Part shown: in pieces, positions 18,406-26,478 of the stretch
Layout: the number at the start of each line of letters is the position of its first letter
Numbering within the stretch: position 1 is the stretch's first letter
NCBI GenBank assembly: GCA_964408805.1
Contig: CAYPAV010000014.1
Coordinates: 54,185 to 118,184 of the forward strand
Length of the DNA: 64,000 bases
Origin: CAYPAV01 sp964408805
GTDB lineage: Bacteria > Pseudomonadota > Alphaproteobacteria > UBA8366
Direction: 5' to 3'
The notes under the pieces: model-generated
The model's input: the letters and a program-made list of their open reading frames with translations, nothing else
What the model was told of the DNA's origin: nothing
Databases searched by the model: none
Program-made: the position numbers and the translations under genes

Positions 18406-18423
18406 TTGTTTGTCTACAAACAA
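18406..18423. promoter_or_regulatory. Perfect palindrome, probable MarR operator
   Basis: TTGTTTGT and ACAAACAA form an 8-bp perfect inverted repeat separated by CT. It abuts the predicted -10 element of the hyuA promoter, lies 20 bases before the hyuA start codon, and is 43 bases after the end of a marR gene. Size, symmetry and position fit a MarR-family dimer site that blocks transcription initiation. Confidence 0.7.
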
Positions 18424-18452
18424 ATAATACGGTGTACGATAGGTCCTTGCAA
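18424..18452 (-). promoter_or_regulatory. Predicted sigma-70 promoter of the hyuA catabolic operon
   Basis: On the minus strand, TTGCAA (18452-18447) and TATTAT (18429-18424) are separated by exactly 17 bases. The start point would fall inside the adjacent palindrome at 18406-18423. This would transcribe hyuA, hyuB, the molybdenum hydroxylase genes, the reductase, UPF0280, nadC and the PhnN fusion as one unit. Confidence 0.6.
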
Positions 18453-18466
18453 GTGGTCGATAGCCA

Positions 18467-18898
18467 TCAACTCAGCTTTTTGAGCAAGTTCAAGAACGTC
18501 TTTTGCTCGCGATTGCCGAGCGGTGCCAGGGTTTCCGCCGTGATGCGTTCGGCGATCGGGATGACACGGCGGATCAGGCGTTTGCCCGCCGGCGACAAGC
18601 GCCAAAGACTGCGCCTTCGGTCGCTCGGATCCGGTCGCGCCTGGATCAGGGCGCGCTCGAGCAATCGCTTGACCACTCCCTGGATGGTCGCCGGGTCCAT
18701 GGCGGTGAGGCGACCGAGCCGGTTTTGCGAGACTTCGGTTTCGTCGTTGATCTTGGCGAGGGCGGCGAACTGGGTGGGGGTCAGTTGCTGGTCGTTCAGG
18801 CCCTCGAAGAAAATCGCGGTGTGGCGTTGATTGGCCCGGCGCAGCAAGTGCCCGACCTGGTCTTCCAGCACGTAGGGCGGTTTGGTATTGGAATTCAT
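18467..18898 (-). CDS. MarR-family transcriptional regulator
   Basis: 143 residues from the ATG at 18898, which is preceded by GAGGAG at good spacing. A winged helix fold is apparent: recognition helix region SQNRLGRLTAMDPATIQGVV and the wing signature ARPDPSDRRRSLWRLSPAG. Such dimers usually repress a neighbouring catabolic operon until a small aromatic or heterocyclic ligand binds. The palindrome at 18406-18423 is a likely target. The gene starts only 10 bases after the Mur ligase gene on the same strand, so it may be transcribed with that gene. Confidence 0.88.
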   Translation of the reverse strand: MNSNTKPPYVLEDQVGHLLRRANQRHTAIFFEGLNDQQLTPTQFAALAKINDETEVSQNRLGRLTAMDPATIQGVVKRLLERALIQARPDPSDRRRSLWRLSPAGKRLIRRVIPIAERITAETLAPLGNREQKTFLNLLKKLS

Positions 18899-18908
18899 GT
18901 AACGCTCC

Positions 18909-20501
18909 TCAGAGGCGCAAGCGACGCTCGTAAAGATCGGGGAGATCGTTTTCAAGAAGAACCGCGTCGCCCGGCTCGACATTCGTCTCCAGCCAGGCCG
19001 ACGCCGCCGCGAAATCGGGACAGCGGATGACGGTGCGGTCGGCGCGACCTTCGAAGGCGGAGAGGAAACTCTCGATCCGATCCGGGACCACCGCGAGCAG
19101 GACATCGACGATACCCGCCGCCTTTTCGCCAAGACGTCGGTGCTCCTCATCGTGCGCGGCCCCAAGTTCGACCATCCCCGGTGTCACCAGTATTCGCCGG
19201 CCGTCGGCGCCCGCCAGGCGATCGAGCACGTCGAGGGCGGCGGCGAACCCGTCGGGATTGGCGTTATACGCGTCGTCGATCAGTGTCGAGCCGTTCGCCT
19301 GGGCCTTGACCTCGAGCCGATGGGCGATCTGTGGCATGCGGCGGAGAGCCGCCGTAGCGGAGTCGGGTTCGACACCAAGGGTACAGGCGGCCGCGAAGGC
19401 GAGGGCCACGTTCCCCGCCTGATGGAGACCGTGAAGCGGTACTTCGAGAACATGGCGTTCGGCCCGCCATTCGACCTCCAGGCGGAGGCCGTCCGCCGTT
19501 TGCTCCGACGCGTGGATTTGGAGGGCGTCTTCCGCTGTCTCGCCGGTCAGGACCATCTTGTCGGGATTTTGCGCTGCATTTTCGCCGAAGGGCTCGAAGG
19601 CGAGCAGGGTATCCGGCAGGACGATCTTGCCGCCGCGGTCCAGGGTCGCCTCGACCAGTTCGTGTTTTGCGCGGGCGACCGTCTCCAATGTCTTGAAGCG
19701 CTCATAATGGGCCTTGCCGATGGCGGTCACGATGGCGAAGTCGGGCGGGGCGAGGCGGCAGAGGCGGGCGATCGATCCGGGGCCATAGGCCCCCATCTCG
19801 GCGATGAAATAACGATGCTCCGGCCGTAGGCGTTCTCGGACGATGCGTGCGATCCCCATCGGCGTGTTGACGCTGCCGGGCGTCGCCAGACCGAGCGAGG
19901 TCGTCTCCATGACATGGGCCAGGATGTGCTTGACCGATGTCTTGCCGAAGGAACCGGTGATGCCGATGACGGTAGGAGCCAGACGTTGGAGCTTGTCGTG
20001 GGCTTCCCGCCAGTAGCGGCGCTGCGCCAAATGCTCCTGGGGTGCTAGGACGAGGGTGGCCAGCACCAGCATCACCGGAAGGAGATGCACCGGGACGAGC
20101 CACCAAAGGACACGGGTCTCCAATGAGACCGCGACGGCGGCGAGCAGGCCCGCGAAGGCCAGGGCGATCACGAGAATACGCCGTGCCCGTGCGGTCAGGA
20201 CGAGCTTCTTCTTGGCATCCTTTCGGGGATCGCTTTCGCGCCAGGTGATGATCAGGAAGGCGATTGCCAGGACAAGTGCCAGCGCTTCCGTCCAGATCGC
20301 CGGCAACAGGAAATCGGCGACTCCCACGGCCAGAATCACGACGCTCACCTTCCGGTCGACCGCTCCCGTTCGCAAGACCCATTTCAGGAAACGCGGGCCG
20401 TCATATTCCTCCTGTTGGAAAATATGGAGGTAGACCGTCAACCGACGGACGGCGAAGGGTAGAAAGGCGAGCCAGGTCAGGAACCAGATCGGCGAGGTCA
20501 T
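18909..20501 (-). CDS. Membrane-anchored Mur ligase family protein (MurF-like)
   Basis: 530 residues. The first 150 contain several hydrophobic segments (for example VSVVILAVGVADFLLPAIW and ILVIALAFAGLLAAVAVSL), then comes a Mur ligase core. The ATP loop reads GITGSFGKTSVK, and a second family motif is DDAYNANPDGFAAALDVL. MurF joins D-Ala-D-Ala to the UDP-MurNAc tripeptide, but the membrane region and location outside the dcw cluster suggest a paralog with a different acceptor. It overlaps the hydrolase gene upstream by 4 bases and lies 184 bases from a divergent D-Ala-D-Ala-ligase-like gene across the hydrolase. A role in making or editing an amide-linked molecule is possible but unproven. 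Confidence 0.8.
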   Translation of the reverse strand: MTSPIWFLTWLAFLPFAVRRLTVYLHIFQQEEYDGPRFLKWVLRTGAVDRKVSVVILAVGVADFLLPAIWTEALALVLAIAFLIITWRESDPRKDAKKKLVLTARARRILVIALAFAGLLAAVAVSLETRVLWWLVPVHLLPVMLVLATLVLAPQEHLAQRRYWREAHDKLQRLAPTVIGITGSFGKTSVKHILAHVMETTSLGLATPGSVNTPMGIARIVRERLRPEHRYFIAEMGAYGPGSIARLCRLAPPDFAIVTAIGKAHYERFKTLETVARAKHELVEATLDRGGKIVLPDTLLAFEPFGENAAQNPDKMVLTGETAEDALQIHASEQTADGLRLEVEWRAERHVLEVPLHGLHQAGNVALAFAAACTLGVEPDSATAALRRMPQIAHRLEVKAQANGSTLIDDAYNANPDGFAAALDVLDRLAGADGRRILVTPGMVELGAAHDEEHRRLGEKAAGIVDVLLAVVPDRIESFLSAFEGRADRTVIRCPDFAAASAWLETNVEPGDAVLLENDLPDLYERRLRL

Positions 20502-21289
20502 GAGGCGGACGCCATGTCAGCGAGATATTGTTGCAGTTGAAAGACGAACTGGTGGCGGCCTTCGTTCAGGATCGAGTAGTGGTCGAGATCATTCAGTAGA
20601 ACCAGATTGGCATTCGGAATCAACGCGGCGAGGCGCTGTCCGATCTCCGGCGGCGTTTCGGTGTCGCCAGCGCCATAAAGCAGCGTGGTCGGAAGTGCGA
20701 TTTTTCGAGCGATGTCGGAAAGATCCTCGTTCACGACTTTGGTCAGGATCGGTCGCATCTTGCCCGCCGCTTGATAATCGGCGCTGCCGAAGCGATCCCG
20801 GAGTCGCACTTGATCGGTGAAGGGAAGGGCGCGGAGCGACTTGTAGAGGGCAATCCGGGTCGCAATGCCAAGGCGGGCGAGGGGAGACCGGCGGCGCGGC
20901 AGACCTGCCGCCGCCGCGAGAAAAAGGCCGTCGACCGCCGCCGGATGACGCGCGGCGAGCTGCAATCCGACACGGCAGCCGAAGGAATGACCGATCCAAA
21001 CGCGCCGTTCGGCGCGCGGCAGGGAGTCGAGCAGCTCCGCCGCGGCGTCGGCATATTCCGCCGTCCCCCAACTGTCGGGCGGTGGCGGCGATTCGCCAAA
21101 GCCCGGAAAGTCGATCAGAAAATGTTCGCCGGCACGTCCCATGCTTTCCGCCAGCGATAGGAAAACCGTCCCGTCCTGACCCCATCCGTGCGCCCAAATA
21201 AATTGACTGTTTTGGTCGCCTTCCCCGCGCTCGCCCGTGATCCGGCGATAGAGAATTCGGGCGCCATTGCCTTCGAATTCTTGCATCAT
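20498..21289 (-). CDS. Alpha/beta hydrolase
   Basis: 263 residues from the first of two adjacent ATGs at 21289; the longer frame upstream has no homology. The oxyanion-hole segment WAHGWGQDG, the nucleophile elbow GHSFGCRVG (Ser nucleophile) and a C-terminal His in LNDLDHYSIL give the catalytic triad with Asp in YGAGDTETPP. It is probably an esterase or amidase acting in the cytoplasm. It overlaps the Mur ligase gene by 4 bases and is divergent from the D-Ala-D-Ala-ligase-like gene over 183 bases of intergenic sequence. Confidence 0.82.
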   Translation of the reverse strand: MMQEFEGNGARILYRRITGERGEGDQNSQFIWAHGWGQDGTVFLSLAESMGRAGEHFLIDFPGFGESPPPPDSWGTAEYADAAAELLDSLPRAERRVWIGHSFGCRVGLQLAARHPAAVDGLFLAAAAGLPRRRSPLARLGIATRIALYKSLRALPFTDQVRLRDRFGSADYQAAGKMRPILTKVVNEDLSDIARKIALPTTLLYGAGDTETPPEIGQRLAALIPNANLVLLNDLDHYSILNEGRHQFVFQLQQYLADMASAS

Positions 21290-21472
21290 GGTTGCCGGCG
21301 GGAAGATATGGACATTCGGTCGTTCTTCGCACAATCTCGATTTCGGCGTCATGTCGAGACTTAACCGAAATTTCCTGGGCGTGAAAGAACACCCGACCGA
21401 AAACCACGGAATCGTCGCCGGGCCGACGGAATTTCGCCGGATCACGGCCATATTTCCGGCCGATCCAGGGGA

Positions 21473-22693
21473 ATGGCGATCGTGAAGCGCGAAATCGCGG
21501 TTTTCTTCGGCGGCCGATCGCCGGAACACGATGTCAGCGTCGTGACCGGTATGCAGGCCCTGGCGGCGGTCGACTCGGCGGCTTTCGAGGCGTTTCCCGT
21601 CTATGTCACCGGCGACGGCGACTGGCTGGTTGGGGAGCCTCTTCGCGATCGCGCCAACTATCTTCCGGACGATGCGCTTCGTGCCCGCCTGACCGAGATG
21701 ACACTGGATTCGACAAGCGACGGCGAGGGACTTTTGGTGCCGCGCCGGCGGGGCTGGTTCGGGTCGGCGAAGCCGGTCCGGTTTGATGTGGCCCTTCTGG
21801 CATTTCACGGAAATCTCGGCGAGGACGGCCAGTTTCAGGGCCTCTTCGAAAGTGCCGGCGTTCCCTATACCGGCATGCGGACGCTGGCCTCGGCGGTCGC
21901 GATGGACAAGGCGGCGGCGAAACGGATGCTCCAGGGACAAGACATTCCGCTACTGCCTTCGCTGGAATTGCATCGACCGGAAAGCGGTTTCGTGCCGAGT
22001 GCCGCCGCCCTCGCGGCCGCGGTCGGGAATATGGGATTCCCGGCCTGCGTCAAACCCTGCCACCTCGGCAGTTCGATCGGCGTCGCGAAAGTGGATGATC
22101 TCGACGAGCTGCGCGAGGTTCTACCGGAGATCTTCCGTCTCGACCCGGTCGCGGTACTCGAGCCCTTCGTGCCCAATCTGGTCGAATACAACGTCGCTGT
22201 CTCCGCCTTCGGCGGTGAGGTCCGAACCTCGGCCATCGAACGCCCGAAACGGGTCGCCGAGCTATTGGATTTCCGCGAGAAGTATCTCTCCGGCGAAGGC
22301 GAGGGCGGCAAGAAGGGAGGCGGCAAGAGTCCGGGGACGGTGAGCGAGGGCATGTTGTCGCTCACCCGCGACATCAACCCTGAGATCGATGCGGCCCTTG
22401 AGAAGAACATCAGGGATTGGGCGGTCGCCGCCTTTGAGTCGGTCGGCGGCAGAGGCGCGCCGCGGATCGATTTTCTCGGCGACGAGGTGACGGGCGAGCT
22501 CTGGCTCAACGAGATCAACCCTTGCCCCGGATCCTTCGGATATTTCCTGTGGGAGGCGGCGGATCCGCCCCTCCTTTTCACCGCACTCCTATCCGCGCTG
22601 ATCGAGGAGGCACTGAGCGAATTCCGAAGCTCGCGCCTGCCCCAGGATCCAACCCCCAAAGAGGCGCGTCTCTTCAAGCGCCCGTATGAATGA
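21473..22693 (+). CDS. D-alanine--D-alanine ligase family protein (ATP-grasp)
   Basis: 406 residues, longer than the roughly 310 of ordinary Ddl. The N-terminal VFFGGRSPEHDVSVVTG, ATP-grasp segments FPACVKPCHLGSSIGV and the C-terminal LWLNEINPCPGSFGY mark the family. An insert near residues 265-290 is rich in Gly and Lys (EGEGGKKGGGKSPG). The last two bases of its stop region overlap the start of a hyuA gene (4 bases), an unusual partner for Ddl. With the divergent MurF-like ligase it may form a small amide-bond cluster rather than serve normal wall synthesis. Confidence 0.82.
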   Translation: MAIVKREIAVFFGGRSPEHDVSVVTGMQALAAVDSAAFEAFPVYVTGDGDWLVGEPLRDRANYLPDDALRARLTEMTLDSTSDGEGLLVPRRRGWFGSAKPVRFDVALLAFHGNLGEDGQFQGLFESAGVPYTGMRTLASAVAMDKAAAKRMLQGQDIPLLPSLELHRPESGFVPSAAALAAAVGNMGFPACVKPCHLGSSIGVAKVDDLDELREVLPEIFRLDPVAVLEPFVPNLVEYNVAVSAFGGEVRTSAIERPKRVAELLDFREKYLSGEGEGGKKGGGKSPGTVSEGMLSLTRDINPEIDAALEKNIRDWAVAAFESVGGRGAPRIDFLGDEVTGELWLNEINPCPGSFGYFLWEAADPPLLFTALLSALIEEALSEFRSSRLPQDPTPKEARLFKRPYE

Positions 22694-24783
22694 GCGGTGA
22701 TCGCGTGAATAAACAATCCAGTTATCGTCTGGGTGTCGATGTCGGCGGCACCTTTACCGACTTCGTGCTGCTCGACGAGGCGTCGGGCGAGATCGGTATC
22801 GCCAAATCCTTGACCACGCCGGTCGATCCCTCCGTCGGGATCCTATCGGGCGTCGAAGCCTTCGACGAGACAAACCCCGGCCATGCGGCCGCGACCCATC
22901 GGATTGCCCATGCGACGACGCTGATCGCCAACTCGGTGATCGAGCGGAAGGGTGCGGTGACTGCGCTTCTGGCGACCAAGGGTTTCCGTGATGTTCTGGA
23001 ACTTCGCCGACATGTCCGGGTCACCACATACGAGCTTTGGGCCGACCCGCCGGAGCCGCTAGTGCCCCGATGGCTGCGCCTTCCGATCGACGAACGCGTT
23101 TTCTCGGACGGTAATGTACTGAAGGCGGTCGAGCGGGATGATGTCGCCGAAGCGGTCGAGATCATGAGGGCCGAGGGCGTGACCTCTGTCGCGATCGCCT
23201 TTCTTCATGCCTATGTCAATCCGGAGAACGAACGCGCGGTGGCCGCCTATCTCCATGAACTGGCACCCGACCTGGCGGTCACCCTTTCCTCCGACGTGCT
23301 GCCCCAGATCAAGGAATTCGAGCGGACCAGCACGACCGTCGTGAACGGTTACGTAAAACCATTGGCCCAGCAATACCTCGCCAATCTCGACGAGGGCTTG
23401 CGCGAGACGGGGTACCGGGCGCCACTGCATGTAATGCTGTCGAACGGGGGTCTCGGGGCCACCGGGACGGCGGGCGAATTTCCGATCCGGCTGATCGAAT
23501 CCGGCCCCGTGGCGGGCGCCATCGTCGGCCGGCAAGTGGCCGAGTTGATGGATCTTTCCGATGTCATGTCCTTCGACATGGGCGGGACCACGGCAAAGGC
23601 GTGTCTCATTCAAGGCGGGGTCCTGCCGATCACCGACGAGTTGGAGGTTGCGCGTTCGAAACGGTTCACGAAATCGAGCGGCTTTCCGGTCGGCGTGCCG
23701 GCCGCCGACTTGATCGAAATCGGTGCCGGCGGCGGCAGCATTGCCGGCGTCAATCAAATCGGCATCGTGGAGGTCGGTCCCGGCAGTGCGGGGGCCGATC
23801 CGGGGCCGATCTGCTATGGCCAGGGCGGCACCAAGCCGACCGTGACAGACGCCGATCTGGTGCTGGGTTACCTCAATCCCGGGAATTTCGCGGGCGGCAC
23901 GATGTCGCTCGATGTCGCGGCGGCGGCGAGGGGGATCGAACGCGGAGTCGGCCAACCGCGGGACCGGGACATGCTGGAATCCGCCTGGACAATCCACGAC
24001 GTGATCAACGAGACCATGGCCGCCGCCGTCCGCATGCACGTGACCGAACGCGGCGGCAATCCGGAAGCGGCGACCCTGGTGGCCTTCGGAGGGGCCGGTC
24101 CGGTACACGCCTATAATCTGGCGCGGAAGCTCCGGATCGGGCAACTCGTGGTGCCGCTCAGGGCCGGTGTCCTCTCCGCGCTCGGGCTTCTCGTGGCGCC
24201 GCCCGCCTATGATATCGTCCGGACCTACAAGACGCCGGTGGAGTCACTCGATCCCGCTGATATCGCCGGACGCATGGATGCCATGGCGAGTGAGATTTCG
24301 ACGCTTCTCGACGGCATCGACAAGGAGAGTCCGCGCCGCTACCTCCGCGCTATTGATGTTGGTTATATGGGGCAGAGCTATCAGGTGACGGTGCCGATCG
24401 ACGGCGACATCGACCGCGAGAGCGCCTTCGCGCGGTTCGCCGAACTCTATCGCGGGAAATACGGATATTTCTACGACGATGTCCCGGCGGAAGTGGTCAA
24501 CCTTCGCGTGCTCGGTGAGATCGAAGGGGTCGGGCTCCAATTGTCGTCGATGGAACGCGGCGCGGAGACGGCCCAGCCCACCGGCGAGCGCCCGGCCTAT
24601 TCGGCGCGCGACGGCGAGATGATCGCGTTTGCCGTTTACGATCGCGAGACCCTTGGTCCGGGGATGCGTCTGAAGGGGCCGGCGATCATCGAGGAGGTTA
24701 CCTCGACGACGATTATCGACCGGGACGGAACGGTCGAGGTGGATGAATTCGGATCCTTGGTGATCGACCTTGGGACCGTCTAG
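22690..24783 (+). CDS. Hydantoinase A / 5-oxoprolinase-family subunit (second copy)
   Basis: 697 residues with the nucleotide loop GVDVGGTFTDFVLL near residue 15, SFDMGGTTAKACLI for the second phosphate site, and the conserved HATTLIANSVIERKG. It overlaps the Ddl-like gene by 4 bases and is followed by its HyuB partner 12 bases later. Gene order is A-B, opposite to the 14.5-18.4 kb pair, and the sequences are clearly diverged, so this is a separate enzyme and not a recent duplication. Substrate unknown; a lactam, hydantoin or oxoproline-like ring is expected. Confidence 0.87.
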   Translation: MSGDRVNKQSSYRLGVDVGGTFTDFVLLDEASGEIGIAKSLTTPVDPSVGILSGVEAFDETNPGHAAATHRIAHATTLIANSVIERKGAVTALLATKGFRDVLELRRHVRVTTYELWADPPEPLVPRWLRLPIDERVFSDGNVLKAVERDDVAEAVEIMRAEGVTSVAIAFLHAYVNPENERAVAAYLHELAPDLAVTLSSDVLPQIKEFERTSTTVVNGYVKPLAQQYLANLDEGLRETGYRAPLHVMLSNGGLGATGTAGEFPIRLIESGPVAGAIVGRQVAELMDLSDVMSFDMGGTTAKACLIQGGVLPITDELEVARSKRFTKSSGFPVGVPAADLIEIGAGGGSIAGVNQIGIVEVGPGSAGADPGPICYGQGGTKPTVTDADLVLGYLNPGNFAGGTMSLDVAAAARGIERGVGQPRDRDMLESAWTIHDVINETMAAAVRMHVTERGGNPEAATLVAFGGAGPVHAYNLARKLRIGQLVVPLRAGVLSALGLLVAPPAYDIVRTYKTPVESLDPADIAGRMDAMASEISTLLDGIDKESPRRYLRAIDVGYMGQSYQVTVPIDGDIDRESAFARFAELYRGKYGYFYDDVPAEVVNLRVLGEIEGVGLQLSSMERGAETAQPTGERPAYSARDGEMIAFAVYDRETLGPGMRLKGPAIIEEVTSTTIIDRDGTVEVDEFGSLVIDLGTV

Positions 24784-24795
24784 GAGGTGGTAATC

Positions 24796-26460
24796 ATGAA
24801 CTCGCGCAACGACCTTCCGATCGATGTCATCTGGCCACGTCTGATCGCGATCGCCGACGAGATGGCGACGACCATGTTCCGCACCGCGTTCAGCCACGAT
24901 GTCGTTGAAGTGCACGACATGTCGACGGGTCTGCTCGACGACCGGGGGTATTTGATGGCGCAGACCTGGCTGGGGGCGACCGGGCATACCGGCTGCATGC
25001 CGGCCTTCGGCGCCAATCTCGTCCAGGCCTTTCCGCCCGAGACGGTGCGCCCCGGCGATGTCTTCATCTGCAATGATCCCTGGCTCTGCAACGGGCAGAC
25101 GGCCGATATCTTCATCACGACCCCGGCCTTCCATGAGGGCCGATTGATCGGCTTTGCGGTCAATACGATCCACCATGTCGATATCGGCGGACGCAAGGGC
25201 TCGGGCCTGTCGGAAGAGGTCTTCGAGGAGGGGCTGATCATCCCGATGCTGCGACTTTATAAGGGCGGCGAGGCGAATGAGGAGCTGTTCGGCCTGATCC
25301 GCCGCAATGTTCGTTATTCGGAGAAGATGATCGGCGATCTCCGAGCCCAGGTCGCGACCGGATGGGCGGGCTCGCGCGAACTCGAACGGCTTTGCATGGA
25401 ATTCGGCCAGAGCGATCTTCGCGCCATCTCGGACGACCTCACCGGCCGGACCGAAGCCGGGATCCGCCGCGGTCTGGCGGAATTGCCGGACGGCGAATGG
25501 CGGGAAGAACTTCTGATGGACATCGATGGGATCGACGAACCCCAGCCGCTGGTCGTCAACGTGCGGATCGAGGGCGACGGGCTGACCGTGGATTTCACCG
25601 GCACCGCCGAACAGGTCCGGCGGCCGGTCAACTGTCCGATCAATTTCAGCCGGGCCTATGTCGCGGTTCCGGTGAAAATGATTTGCGATCCGTCACTCCC
25701 GAACAATCAGGGGACCTATCGGCCGATCAGCCTGGTGGCACCCGAAGGAACGCTGCTCAACCCGACCTATCCCGCCCCCTGCTTCTGGCGGCTGAGTGCC
25801 GGGATGTTGGTGGCCGAACTGATGTTCCGCGTCTTCGCCAATATCGCCCCCGATCGGGTGCCGGCGGAATCGGGTTCGCTCCCGACCTGGCAATTCTACG
25901 TGACCGGCAATCGTCCCGACGGCTCGGGCTATGCGCTGCACCAGCATTCCTTCGGCGGCATGGGTGGCCGGCCGGGGCTGGACGGCCTCTCGGCGGTGAG
26001 TTTTCCCTACAATGTCCGGGACGTCTCGATTGAGTGGTCGGAGCACGAAACCCCGGTCCTCTATCATGCCCGCGAATTGATTCCCGATTCGGGCGGTGCC
26101 GGCGGCCATCGGGGCGGGCTCGGCCAGGAACTGATATTCGAGGCCTATGAGCCGGGCACCAGGCCGGGTCAGCCGCTCGTCTTCTCGGGGGCGGCCGGGC
26201 GCATGCGATTTCCACCACTTGGGTTGGGCGGCGGGAAGCCCGGGGCGCTGGCCCGAATTGAAGTCAACGGCACGCCGGTGACACCCACGAGTTCGCCTGA
26301 ATTCCCCTTTGCGGTCGGGGATGTCGTTCGCCTCAAGCTCCCCGGTGGCGGTGGCCACGGCGACCCGTCCAGCCGGTCGGAAGCGGAGATTCAACAAGAT
26401 ATCAAAGCCGGTTATGTGACGACCGACGGTGCCAAGCGGGACTATGGGTTCGAAGGGTAG
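24796..26460 (+). CDS. Hydantoinase B / 5-oxoprolinase-family subunit (second copy)
   Basis: 554 residues from ATG 24796, chosen because AGGAGGT lies 7 bases upstream; an in-frame GTG at 24787 sits inside that site. HyuB features include FICNDPWLCNGQTADIF, NTIHHVDIGGRKG and the C-terminal LPGGGGHGDPSSR. It forms the catalytic partner of the preceding HyuA. The operon ends here, 18 bases before a convergent dehydrogenase gene. Confidence 0.87.
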   Translation: MNSRNDLPIDVIWPRLIAIADEMATTMFRTAFSHDVVEVHDMSTGLLDDRGYLMAQTWLGATGHTGCMPAFGANLVQAFPPETVRPGDVFICNDPWLCNGQTADIFITTPAFHEGRLIGFAVNTIHHVDIGGRKGSGLSEEVFEEGLIIPMLRLYKGGEANEELFGLIRRNVRYSEKMIGDLRAQVATGWAGSRELERLCMEFGQSDLRAISDDLTGRTEAGIRRGLAELPDGEWREELLMDIDGIDEPQPLVVNVRIEGDGLTVDFTGTAEQVRRPVNCPINFSRAYVAVPVKMICDPSLPNNQGTYRPISLVAPEGTLLNPTYPAPCFWRLSAGMLVAELMFRVFANIAPDRVPAESGSLPTWQFYVTGNRPDGSGYALHQHSFGGMGGRPGLDGLSAVSFPYNVRDVSIEWSEHETPVLYHARELIPDSGGAGGHRGGLGQELIFEAYEPGTRPGQPLVFSGAAGRMRFPPLGLGGGKPGALARIEVNGTPVTPTSSPEFPFAVGDVVRLKLPGGGGHGDPSSRSEAEIQQDIKAGYVTTDGAKRDYGFEG

Positions 26461-26478
26461 CCGCCGATCGGATCAGGC

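Noticed and set aside
17661..18830. Plus-strand open frame of 389 codons opposite hyuA and marR
   Set aside because: It runs antisense through two clear genes and the promoter region and matches no family.
5577..18898. Reading the operon as a purine or phosphonate degradation cluster
   Set aside because: There are no C-P lyase genes, and the reductase and NadC fit pyridine carboxylates better; purine use cannot be fully excluded.
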